From assembly GCA_019637175.1 (NCBI GenBank), contig JAHBWD010000056.1, positions 1 through 57,880 on the forward strand: a stretch of DNA of 57,880 nucleotides, given 5' to 3'. Both the position numbers and the translations under genes were made by a program. Within the stretch, counting starts at the first letter, position 1, and each line of letters begins with the position of its first letter. Source of the DNA: Labilithrix sp. (GTDB taxonomy: Bacteria > Myxococcota_A > Polyangia > Polyangiales > Polyangiaceae). The notes below the pieces were generated by a model that did no database searches, was not told the origin of the DNA, and worked only from the letters and a program-made list of their open reading frames with translations. Below, in pieces: positions 1 through 9,025 of the stretch.

Positions 1-332
<332 letters not shown>

Positions 333-340
333 GTCTTGCC

Positions 341-1384
341 TCAGGCCGCGAACGGTCCGTCGTAGGTGGTGGGCTCGAGGATCGACGCGTCGGGCTCCGG
401 GCTCTCCTCGGCGAACTTCACCGCGGCCTGGACCTCCTTCTCGACGTCGCCTTCGAGCGCGACGAGCCGCGCCTCGGCGTAGCCTTCCTTCGTGAGCTGC
501 TCGCGCGCGCGGAAGAGCGGATCGCGCTTCTTGCGCTCCTCGAGCTCGGCCGACGTGCGGTACTTGGCCGGATCGCTCATCGAGTGCCCGCGGAAGCGGT
601 ACGTGCGGATCTCGACGAGCGTCGGCAGCGACAGCTCGCGCGCGCGCTGCACCGCCTCGCCGATGCGCTGCTCGACGGTGAGCACGTCGTCGGCGAAGAA
701 GCGATCGCGATCGATCCCGTAGCCGAGCGCCTTCATCGACACGTCTTCGACGCTCATCGTGCGCGAGAGCGGCGTGCCCATCGAGTACTCGTTGTTCTCG
801 CAGATGAAGACGATCGGCAGCTTCCACAGCGCGGCGAGCGAGACGCCCTCGTGGAACCCACCGATGCTCACGGCGCCTTCGCCGAAGTAGCAGAGCGTGA
901 CGCGGCCGTCGGCGCGGTACTTCGAAGCGAACGCGACGCCGGCGGCGAGCGGGATGTGACCGCCGACGATGCCGTAGCCGCCGAGCATGTTCGTCGCGGC
1001 GTCGAACATGTGCATCGATCCGCCGAGGCCCTTCGAGCAGCCGGTGGCTTTGCCGTAGAGCTCCGCCATCAGGGCGTTGGCGCTCATGCCCTTCGCGATC
1101 GCCACGCCGTGATCGCGGTAGGTCGTCACCACGTAGTCTTCGGGCTTGAGCGTCGCGATCGATCCGACCGCGACCGCTTCTTGCCCGATGTAGAGGTGGA
1201 GGAACCCACCGATCTTTCCCTGGGCGTAGGCGCGCGCGGCCTCCTCTTCGAGGCGCCGGATCAGGAACATCTGCCGGTAGAGGTCGGCGAGATGGTCGAG
1301 CTGTCCGCTCGGACGGGTGAGGGGGCCCACGTCTCCGTGGGGACGGGGGGTATCAGGGGCGTGGGCCTTCAGCGGTTCCGACAT
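341..1384 (-). CDS. pdhA: Pyruvate dehydrogenase E1 component, alpha subunit
   Basis: The 347-residue protein has the usual length and features of the E1 alpha chain: FLIRRLEEEAARAYAQGKIGGFLH near the N-terminus, GSMHMFD and the thiamine-diphosphate motif region from GEGAVSIGGFHE to CENNEYSMGT. The motif reads GEG where most E1 alpha proteins have GDG, and the Asn usually found five residues later is Ser, so metal coordination is slightly unusual; the trailing NN is intact. The C-terminal RGHSMSDPAKYRT segment, the regulatory loop of E1 alpha, is conserved. It starts the operon with the beta gene downstream. No E2 or E3 gene is visible, as the window ends. Confidence 0.93.
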   Translation of the reverse strand: MSEPLKAHAPDTPRPHGDVGPLTRPSGQLDHLADLYRQMFLIRRLEEEAARAYAQGKIGGFLHLYIGQEAVAVGSIATLKPEDYVVTTYRDHGVAIAKGMSANALMAELYGKATGCSKGLGGSMHMFDAATNMLGGYGIVGGHIPLAAGVAFASKYRADGRVTLCYFGEGAVSIGGFHEGVSLAALWKLPIVFICENNEYSMGTPLSRTMSVEDVSMKALGYGIDRDRFFADDVLTVEQRIGEAVQRARELSLPTLVEIRTYRFRGHSMSDPAKYRTSAELEERKKRDPLFRAREQLTKEGYAEARLVALEGDVEKEVQAAVKFAEESPEPDASILEPTTYDGPFAA

Positions 1385-1607
1385 CGGGGGCGGACGATAC
1401 TAGAGGAGAGGGGCCCGGCAGGCGAGCGCGGCATCCCACATTTGGGCACCAAAATGAAGAGCTCTGTCACGGAGGTACAAGGGGAGGCGACGTTCAGGCG
1501 TTTCTAGCGCAGGCCCCGAAAAACCGCGAAAGGCCGACCGCCCCGCGTCATCCAATCGGACGACGGAACTTTCGCCCTCCCGAGCCGTCAAAAGAGGCCA
1601 GACCAAG

Positions 1608-2267
1608 ATGAAGCTCTCCCGCGCCGCCGTCCTCGCCCTCGCCCTCGCCCCCGCCGCTTTCATCACCTCGTACGCCCACGAAGCAGGCGCGTGCGGCATG
1701 TCGATCCGAATGGATCCGACCCCGCAGCGTCCGACGCCGGTTCAGGAGATCGCCCGCGCCGAGAAGGCGCTCGAGGGCGGTCAGAACCTCGCCGCGGCCC
1801 AGGCGGTGCTCGGATCGTTTCCGCGGGTTCGCAACGTGACGGCCGGTCAGAACCCGCTCGAGACGCGCGCGCTCCGCGTCTTCGCCCTCGCGCTCGTTCG
1901 CTCCGAGGGCACCGCCGACGAGAAGAAGGCGCACGTCGCGGTGACGGGCGAGTGGACGCCGAAGGCGAACATCGAGTGGGCCGTCCAGGCGCTCCGCGAG
2001 ATCGATCAGAAGCGCCCGAACGATCCGACGGTCCAGGCGGATCTCGGCGAGGCGCTGAGCAAGCTCCCGCACGGCCAAGCGGAGGCGCGCAAGATCCTCC
2101 AGGCGCTCGCGCAGAAAGATCTCATGGGCTCGCCGCACGCTTACGCCGCGCTCGCGAAGCTCCACACGCAGTCGGGCGACGCCGCCGGCGCGCAGGCCGC
2201 GATCAAGCGCTGCGAAGAGATGTCGAAGACGCCGGGCGTCTGCAAGCCGGCCGCCGCCAAGGCGTGA
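1608..2267 (+). CDS. Secreted TPR-like protein of unknown function
   Basis: The 219-residue product starts with a clear signal peptide (basic MKLSR followed by an Ala/Leu-rich core to about residue 25) and a mature start near HEAGACGM. The rest is helical, with repeated Ala-rich helix pairs such as IARAEKALEGGQNLAAAQAVL and AYAALAKLHTQSGDAAGAQAA, which resemble tetratricopeptide repeats used for protein contacts. It should act in the periplasm. It lies 20 bp upstream of the cytochrome lipoprotein and may be transcribed with it, which suggests an assembly or scaffold role, but this is inference. No catalytic motif is visible. Confidence 0.7.
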   Translation: MKLSRAAVLALALAPAAFITSYAHEAGACGMSIRMDPTPQRPTPVQEIARAEKALEGGQNLAAAQAVLGSFPRVRNVTAGQNPLETRALRVFALALVRSEGTADEKKAHVAVTGEWTPKANIEWAVQALREIDQKRPNDPTVQADLGEALSKLPHGQAEARKILQALAQKDLMGSPHAYAALAKLHTQSGDAAGAQAAIKRCEEMSKTPGVCKPAAAKA

Positions 2268-2287
2268 TCTCGAATACAGTGGATCGC

Positions 2288-3592
2288 ATGTCGCGATCTC
2301 CGAGGCTGGAAGCTCACCGCATCCCGAGCTTCCGGCCTCTTTCTTTTTCGATCCTCGCGGCGCTCCTCCTCACGGCGTGCCCCAAGAAGCCCGATCCCGC
2401 GCCCACCGACGCGGGCGCGAGCGTCGCTCCGGTCGCGTCGCGCGAGAGCAGCGCTCCGACGAACGACGGCGACGCCGCGCACGGCAAGGAGCTCGTGCTC
2501 ACGTATCAGTGCAACCGCTGTCACGACGGCGCGGGGCACGAGGCCGCGCCGCAGAACAAGCACTGCGTGCACTGCCACAAAGACATCATGGAGGGCCGCT
2601 TCAACGCGCCCGCCGCGTCGATCGCGCGGTGGAAGCCGCGGGTCAAGGAGCTCGCCGACGCGCCGTCGCTCGAGGCGGCGGGCAAGCGCCTGTCGCGGCG
2701 CTGGGTCGAAGACTATCTGCTCCAGCCGGTCGATCTGCGGCCGCACCTCCAGCAGTACATGCCCCGCCTCGCGATGAGCGCGGCCGACGCGCGAGACATC
2801 GCCGCGCACCTCGTGCCGGAGAAGGATCCGCCGCCGACCTCGAAGGCGCGCGAGGTCGCGGGCGCGGATCTCGGCAAGGGCCGGCAGCTCCTCGACACGA
2901 AGGGCTGCGGGAGCTGTCATGTCTTCAGCGGCGTCGCCGCGATCGCGAATTCGCCGCCGCCGGCGATGGATGGGCGCGACTTCGAGCGCGGCCACAAGCT
3001 CGCGCCCGATCTGCGCGTCGTGCGCGATCGCATGACGCCCGCGAAGCTCGTCGCGTGGCTCACCGATCCCAAGGCGGTGAAGAGCGACAGCGCGATGCCG
3101 AAGATCGCGATGAGCGAGAACGAGATCCGCGATCTCGCGGGCTACCTCATGACCGCCGAGATGGCCTCGCCGCCCTCGAAGCCGAAGCCGCAGCGCCTGC
3201 CGGTGCTGACGCGCAAGGTCACGTACAAGGAAGTCGACGAGAAGATCTTCCATCGCACGTGCTGGCACTGTCACTCCGAGCCCGACTACGCGATCGGCGA
3301 CGGCGGTCCGGGCAACTCGGGCGGCTTCGGGTTCAAGCCTCGCGGGCTGAACCTCTCGGCGTACGAAGGGATCGCCGCGGGCTTCCTCGACGACAAGGGC
3401 GAGCGCGCGAGCGTCTTCGCGAAGGAGCCCGACGGGACGCCGCGGATCGTCAAGGCGCTGATCGCGCGGCACGAAGAGGAGGCCGGCGCGATGACCGGCG
3501 CCGTGAGGGGCATGCCGCTCGGGTACGATCCGATCTCGCTCGAGGACATTCAGCTCGTCGAGACGTGGGTGTCGCAAGGTCGACCCCGATGA
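2288..3592 (+). CDS. Tetraheme c-type cytochrome lipoprotein
   Basis: The 434-residue protein has a lipoprotein signal peptide ending LLLTAC (Cys31) and four CxxCH haem-attachment motifs: CNRCH (about 75), CVHCH (93), CGSCH (207) and CWHCH (325). The third domain carries MPKIAMSENEIRDLAGYL, where the Met is the usual distal ligand of a class I cytochrome c. It is therefore an outer-face electron carrier anchored by lipid. The ATG was chosen because it gives the signal peptide. Its stop codon overlaps the ATG of the thioredoxin-like gene (ATGA). The partner oxidase or reductase is not in the window. The overall domain order is unfamiliar, so the electron-transfer partner cannot be named. Confidence 0.88.
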   Translation: MSRSPRLEAHRIPSFRPLSFSILAALLLTACPKKPDPAPTDAGASVAPVASRESSAPTNDGDAAHGKELVLTYQCNRCHDGAGHEAAPQNKHCVHCHKDIMEGRFNAPAASIARWKPRVKELADAPSLEAAGKRLSRRWVEDYLLQPVDLRPHLQQYMPRLAMSAADARDIAAHLVPEKDPPPTSKAREVAGADLGKGRQLLDTKGCGSCHVFSGVAAIANSPPPAMDGRDFERGHKLAPDLRVVRDRMTPAKLVAWLTDPKAVKSDSAMPKIAMSENEIRDLAGYLMTAEMASPPSKPKPQRLPVLTRKVTYKEVDEKIFHRTCWHCHSEPDYAIGDGGPGNSGGFGFKPRGLNLSAYEGIAAGFLDDKGERASVFAKEPDGTPRIVKALIARHEEEAGAMTGAVRGMPLGYDPISLEDIQLVETWVSQGRPR

Positions 3593-4143
3593 GACGGGCG
3601 CTCGTCGTCGTCGCGCTCGTCGCGTGCAATCCGGCGGCAAAGACGATCGGCCAGGAGAAGAGCGCGGACGTGAGCGTGAGCGCGAACGCGAGCGCGAACG
3701 CGCCGGCGAGCGCGGCGACCGCGGACGCCGACGCGGGACGCGTCGCGCCGCGCGCCGAGGCGACGGGCGTGAAGGTCGTCGTCGCGGCAGAAGACTCCGA
3801 CGCGCTCTCGATCGTGAGGACCGAGCGATTGAAGGCGAAGGCGGAGGGGAGGGTGCTCGTCGTCTACGTCGGGGCGACGTGGTGCCCGCCGTGCCGGCGC
3901 CTCAAGGAAGAGATCCACGCGGGCCGCCTCGACGCGACGCTCGGCAAGACCACGCTCCTCGCGTTCGACGCCGATCGCGACACCGAGCGCCTCGCCGGCG
4001 CGGGCTACAAGTTCGGGTTCATTCCCTACGTCGCGCTCCCGGGCGCCGACGGCCGCCCGTCGGACTCGGTCGAGGCGCGCGGCAGGGGCAAGGAATCGTG
4101 GCGCGAGCTCGTCGGCAAGCTCGAGGCCTGGCAGAAGCCGTAG
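3589..4143 (+). CDS. Thioredoxin-like lipoprotein
   Basis: The 184-residue protein has a short lipoprotein signal peptide (MRRALVVVALVAC), a low-complexity Ala/Ser/Asp linker to about residue 50, and a thioredoxin fold with the active site WCPPC. The cis-Pro loop appears as FIPYVALP. It most likely reduces or exchanges disulfides outside the cytoplasm. Its start overlaps the stop of the tetraheme cytochrome gene by four bases, so the pair is translationally coupled; a role in keeping haem-binding cysteines reduced or in a related thiol step is a reasonable inference. Its stop directly abuts the stop of the convergent kinase gene. Confidence 0.85.
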   Translation: MRRALVVVALVACNPAAKTIGQEKSADVSVSANASANAPASAATADADAGRVAPRAEATGVKVVVAAEDSDALSIVRTERLKAKAEGRVLVVYVGATWCPPCRRLKEEIHAGRLDATLGKTTLLAFDADRDTERLAGAGYKFGFIPYVALPGADGRPSDSVEARGRGKESWRELVGKLEAWQKP

Positions 4144-5463
4144 TCAGTCGTAAGGATTCGGCGGCGGGCTCGCGTCGGCGCTCGCCGACGCCGACGCGGA
4201 CGCCGACGCCGGCGGCGCGTGCGACGCCGCGGGCTTCGCCTTCTTCACGCTCGCGCTCGCGTTCGCGCTCGCCGTCGCGCTCGGGATCGCCTCCGGTTTC
4301 GAGGCCTTCTCGTCGTCGTGCTGCTTTCGCCCCATGAGGATCAAGACGACGATGACGATGAGCGCCGCCGCGGCGACGACGTTCTGAAGACGGTGCGTCT
4401 TCTTTCGGATCATGATCGACGGCCGCGACTCGCCGTACGGTGTGAGCACCGGCGGGCGATCGCTGATCCGCGCGACGCGCTCGGCGAGCGCGACCCGCGA
4501 GCTCAGCGGCGTTCGCTCGATCTCGATGTGCTCGCTCGTCGACGCGCTCGCCTCGAGCGACGCCGCGCCGAGCAGCGCGTCGAGCGAAGTCGCGCCCTCG
4601 GTCGGCCCCGAGATCGCGCGCGAGATCGCGTCGCCGAGCGCGGCGCACGACGCGTAGCGCGACGAGGGCTCCTTCGCGAGCCCCTTCTGGAGCGCCGCCG
4701 AGAGCGAGCGCACGGCCGGCGCGCTCCCGAGCGTCGGCTCGAGCGGCGGAGGCGGCTCGCTCGAGACCTTCCCCGCCGTCGCCATCGCGTCTTCGGCCCC
4801 GAACGCCTTGTTGCCCGTCGCCGCTTCGTAGAGCGTCGCCGCGAGCGAGAACTGATCCGACGCCGGGCCGAACGTTCCCTTCGAGAGGGCCTCCGGCGCG
4901 GTGTACGCCGGCGTTCCGAGCACGGTGTTGGTGCGCGTGATCGTCGACTCGGGGATGCGCGCGATCCCGAAGTCGGCGATCTTCGCGCCCGTCCGCGCGA
5001 AGAGCACGTTCTCCGGCTTGATGTCGCGGTGGATGACGCCTGCCTCGTGGGCGAACGACACCGCCGATCCGAGCTCGCGGGCGAGCTTGGCCACGTCGGC
5101 GAGCGGGAGCGCGCCGTCGCTCAGCCGATCGCGCAGCGTCTGGGGCGTTCGGCCGTCGGGCCCGGCGACGTATTCGAAGACGAGGAAGAGCCCGATCGCG
5201 TCGTCTTCGCCCATGTCGTGGAGCGTGACGATGTTCGGGTGGCTCACCGCGGCGGCGGCGCGCGCCTCGTGGCGCATGCGCTCGATGAGCTCGTCGCGCA
5301 CCGTGGGCGGCAGCGCGAGATCGTCGCGCAGCACCTTGATGGCGACGCTGCGCCCGAGCACGGTGTCCTTCGCGAGCCAGACGCGGCCCATGCCGCCCTG
5401 CCCGAGCAGGCGCTCGACCTCGTAGCGACCGATCTTCTTCGGAGCCGGCACCGCGGTCGCCAT
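4144..5463 (-). CDS. Transmembrane serine/threonine protein kinase
   Basis: This 439-residue Hanks-type kinase has GQGGMGRVW as glycine loop (about 21-29), catalytic Lys43, HRDIKPEN at 145, DFG at 164 and the APE motif at 189. A juxtamembrane linker leads to a single membrane segment at about 361-378 and a short, low-complexity Ala/Ser/Pro tail outside. All catalytic residues are present, so it should be active. The gene starts 4 bp after the oppF-type gene, as the third gene of the same operon, which links it to peptide or oligosaccharide import. The tail has no recognisable sensor domain. Confidence 0.92.
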   Translation of the reverse strand: MATAVPAPKKIGRYEVERLLGQGGMGRVWLAKDTVLGRSVAIKVLRDDLALPPTVRDELIERMRHEARAAAAVSHPNIVTLHDMGEDDAIGLFLVFEYVAGPDGRTPQTLRDRLSDGALPLADVAKLARELGSAVSFAHEAGVIHRDIKPENVLFARTGAKIADFGIARIPESTITRTNTVLGTPAYTAPEALSKGTFGPASDQFSLAATLYEAATGNKAFGAEDAMATAGKVSSEPPPPLEPTLGSAPAVRSLSAALQKGLAKEPSSRYASCAALGDAISRAISGPTEGATSLDALLGAASLEASASTSEHIEIERTPLSSRVALAERVARISDRPPVLTPYGESRPSIMIRKKTHRLQNVVAAAALIVIVVLILMGRKQHDDEKASKPEAIPSATASANASASVKKAKPAASHAPPASASASASASADASPPPNPYD

Positions 5464-5467
5464 CGCG

Positions 5468-6580
5468 TCACTCCGTGTGGGGGTTCCAGCAGGCGACCTT
5501 GTGACCCGTGCCCTGCGTGTGCTCGGCCAGCGGCGGCAGCTCCTTGTCGCACGTGCCCTTGAGCGCGCGCGCGCAGCGCGGATGGAACGCGCAGCCGGCG
5601 GGAGGATCGATCGGCGAAGGTGCGTCGCCCTCGACGACGATGCGCAGGCGCTTCTTCTCCGGATCGGGCACGGGCACGGCGCCGAGCAGCGCGCGCGTGT
5701 ACGGGTGGAGCGACGCGCCGTAGACCTGCTCGGTCGTTCCTTGCTCGACGAGGCGCCCGAGGTACATGACGGCGACGCGCTGGCTGATGTGACGTACGAC
5801 GCGCAGGTCGTGGGAGATGAAGAGGAACGCGACGCCGAGCTCGTCTTGCAGATCCATGAGGAGGTTCACGATCTGCGCCTGGATCGAGACGTCGAGCGCG
5901 CTGATCGGCTCGTCGCACACGATGAACTCGGGCTGCACGGCGAGCGCGCGGGCGATGCCGATGCGCTGGCGCTGGCCGCCGGAGAACTCGTGCGGGTAGC
6001 GCCCCATGACGTCGGGCCGCAGGCCGACCTTGCGGAGGAGGCCCTCGACCATCGCCTCCTCGTCCTTCTTCGTCGCGGCGAGCGCGTGGATCTGGATGGC
6101 CTCGCCGACGATCTCGCGCACGGTCATGCGCGGGTTCAGGCTCGAGTACGGATCCTGGAAGATGATCTGCATCTTGCGCCGGAGCGGGCGCAGATCCGCG
6201 GCCGAGAGGGGCACGATGTCTTTGCCGTCGTAGACGACGCGGCCGAACGTCGGCTCGATCAAGCGCAACACGAGGCGGCCGAGCGTGCTCTTGCCGCAGC
6301 CGCTCTCGCCCACGAGCCCGAGCGTCTCGCCGCGGCGAACGCGCAGCGACACGCCGTCGACCGCGCGGAGGAGCTTCTCCGAGCGCGAGAAGAAGCCGGT
6401 GCGCACGGGGAAGTACTTGCCGACGCGCTCGGTGGCGACGAGCGTGCGCGGCCGGGGCTTGTCGCCCGGGAGCGGAATCGCCGCGTCGGACTCGAGCTTG
6501 GTCTTCGTCGACCCCTCGGCCTTGCCCGACCCCGAGGCGCGGGACTTTTCGCTCTCCCCCTTGGCTGAAGGCTCCGCCAT
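5468..6580 (-). CDS. oppF: Oligopeptide/dipeptide ABC transporter ATP-binding protein (OppF/DppF type)
   Basis: The 370-residue ATPase carries Walker A GESGCGKST, Q-loop FQDPYSSLNPRM, signature FSGGQRQRIGIARAL and Walker B FIVCDEPISALD, followed by the C-terminal oligopeptide-transporter extension with CAFHPRC and CDKELPPL, a cysteine cluster typical of this subfamily. The N-terminal 40 residues form a Ser/Lys-rich extension before the ATPase core. It pairs with the adjacent OppD-type ATPase to power import of peptides or similar solutes. No permease or binding protein lies in the window, so the substrate is unknown. The symbol marks the family, not the substrate. Confidence 0.92.
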   Translation of the reverse strand: MAEPSAKGESEKSRASGSGKAEGSTKTKLESDAAIPLPGDKPRPRTLVATERVGKYFPVRTGFFSRSEKLLRAVDGVSLRVRRGETLGLVGESGCGKSTLGRLVLRLIEPTFGRVVYDGKDIVPLSAADLRPLRRKMQIIFQDPYSSLNPRMTVREIVGEAIQIHALAATKKDEEAMVEGLLRKVGLRPDVMGRYPHEFSGGQRQRIGIARALAVQPEFIVCDEPISALDVSIQAQIVNLLMDLQDELGVAFLFISHDLRVVRHISQRVAVMYLGRLVEQGTTEQVYGASLHPYTRALLGAVPVPDPEKKRLRIVVEGDAPSPIDPPAGCAFHPRCARALKGTCDKELPPLAEHTQGTGHKVACWNPHTE

Positions 6581-6595
6581 CGCACGTTTTACGTA

Positions 6596-7603
<1,008 letters not shown>

Positions 7604-7628
7604 TCGGCGGCATGCTAAGCTGCCGCGC

Positions 7629-8327
7629 GTGATCGGGTCGAGCAGAACGGTGGCCGCGCTCGCGCTCGTGCTCGGCGCGGCGGCGTGCGCGCCGCGACCG
7701 CGGATGTGCGTCTCCTCGAGCGAGTGCGCGACGACGGGCCGGCAGGCCGCGGCGTGCGTCGCGGGGCGATGTCAGCCTTCGAGCCCGAACGTCAAGCCGG
7801 CGGTCGACGCGTCGAGGCGCATCGTCGTTCACCCGGTCGACATGGCGTACGTCCGTCGCGGCGAAGGCGCGAGCGAAGCTCTTCCGTCGATGTTCGCGCT
7901 CGGCAAAGACTCCGCGATCCTCTTTCTGCGATTCTCCGTCGCGCTCCCGTCGCCGGCGAACGTCGTGGAGGCGTATGTGGTCCTCCATCGCGAGGGCGCC
8001 GTCGACGACGATCCTGCGCCAATTTCCCTACACGCTACCCGGATCGTCGAGGCGTGGGAGGGGCGATCCATGTCTTGGGCGCGGCAGCCGCGCATCGTCG
8101 AGACGCGCGCTCCGGCGACGCTCGTCGAGCCGGGCGGCTCGCCGCTCGTGAGGCTCGATGTGCGTGACCTCGTTCGACAATGGTCGCGGCACGATCCTCG
8201 CGACCAAGGCATCGCGATCGTGGCTGAAAATGAGTCTCGTACCGGAACGGCGTTTGCTCTCACAGCGGGGGCGGAGGCTCGCGTTGCGTCTGACGTCGAG
8301 CCCTATCTCGAGCTCTACGTCCGCTAG
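7629..8327 (+). CDS. DNRLRE-domain lipoprotein
   Basis: The GTG at 7629 gives a 232-residue product with a lipoprotein signal ending GAAACAP, a short Cys-containing segment (CVSSSECATTGRQAAACVAGRC) and then a beta-rich DNRLRE-like domain from about residue 60: VVEAYVVLHREG, VEAWEGRSMSWARQP, VRLDVRDLVRQW and VASDVEPYLELYVR match its pattern. This domain occurs in secreted and surface proteins and probably helps attach or stabilise them. The function is otherwise unknown. The gene is divergent from the oppD-type gene. Confidence 0.75.
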   Translation: MIGSSRTVAALALVLGAAACAPRPRMCVSSSECATTGRQAAACVAGRCQPSSPNVKPAVDASRRIVVHPVDMAYVRRGEGASEALPSMFALGKDSAILFLRFSVALPSPANVVEAYVVLHREGAVDDDPAPISLHATRIVEAWEGRSMSWARQPRIVETRAPATLVEPGGSPLVRLDVRDLVRQWSRHDPRDQGIAIVAENESRTGTAFALTAGAEARVASDVEPYLELYVR

Positions 8328-8579
8328 GTTCGCTGGCGGAACGAGCGCAACGAAGTCGAACGAAGTGGAATCGAAGGAGCGACAAAAAGGAGATCGGTTT
8401 GAAGGTTTGCGGCTGGGCTTCGTCTATCTCGAGCCGCCCGCTTCGGCGCACCCCCGTAGCGCGCCCCCTTCCTTCGCCGATCTCCCTTGACCCTCCGGCT
8501 GTCGGAGGGAGACGATTTACGAACACGGCACCATCCCCCGGGAACCCCGCCGTCGGGACCTACGGACCAAGGAGAGTGA
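8328..8579. other. Intergenic region with a short hairpin
   Basis: No coding signal was found here. The first part is a purine-rich stretch with repeated GAACGAAG-like words. A hairpin with 7 bp arms (CCCTCCG at 8491-8497 and CGGAGGG at 8503-8509, loop of five) is not followed by a T run, so it is not a clear terminator. The segment ends with a strong ribosome binding site, AAGGAG at 8569-8574, for the next gene. Confidence 0.5.
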
Positions 8580-8915
8580 ATGATGCGACTGTCGAAGACC
8601 CTGGGCTCTCTCGTTGCGACCGCCGCCGCGCTCGTCGCCCTCACGGCGGCCACCGATGCGCGCGCCGACGCGGAGTTCACCGTCACCGGTGGCAGCGGCA
8701 CGATCGAAGTTAAGGGGAACGGCCACTGGCACATCAACAAGGACGCGCCTTGGAAGGCGACCGTCGGCGGCACCACGTTCGCCAAAGACAAGTGGACGCT
8801 GAGCGACGCCTCCGCGAAGGTGAGCGGCGTTCCGAAGGGCGACGCGACGGTGAAGGTCTACGTTTGCAACGGCGACCAGTGCAAGAACGCCGAAGTCAAA
8901 GTCGCTGTGAAGTGA
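8580..8915 (+). CDS. Small secreted protein of unknown function
   Basis: This 111-residue protein has a signal peptide to about residue 28 (cleavage near DARADAEF) and an 80-residue beta-rich mature part ending in VYVCNGDQCKNAEVKVAV. The two closely spaced cysteines near the C-terminus resemble the end of DsbD-alpha-like or cupredoxin-like folds, but no copper or thioredoxin motif is present. An ideal ribosome binding site (AAGGAG) sits 5 bp before the ATG at 8580 and 8 bp before a second ATG at 8583; either may be used. A strong terminator follows, so it is probably monocistronic and well expressed. Confidence 0.72.
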   Translation: MMRLSKTLGSLVATAAALVALTAATDARADAEFTVTGGSGTIEVKGNGHWHINKDAPWKATVGGTTFAKDKWTLSDASAKVSGVPKGDATVKVYVCNGDQCKNAEVKVAVK

Positions 8916-8966
8916 TCCGAGCGGGGCGGGGACTGCTCCAGCAGCTCGGGCAGTAGGCAGTGAGGC

Positions 8967-9006
8967 AACGAGGCAGGGCGACAAGCGCTCTGCCTCGTTT
9001 GCGTTT
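8967..9006 (+). terminator. Rho-independent terminator
   Basis: A perfect 10 bp stem (AACGAGGCAG at 8967-8976 with its complement at 8990-8999) encloses a 13-base loop and is followed by a T-rich run (TTTGCGTTTG). It ends the transcript of the small secreted protein and lies just before the prkA-like gene. Confidence 0.8.
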
Positions 9007-9025
9007 GTCCTGGTAGGCTTCACCA

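Noticed and set aside
8491..8509. Terminator after the DNRLRE gene
   Set aside because: The 7 bp hairpin has no T run behind it and lies about 160 bp from the stop codon.
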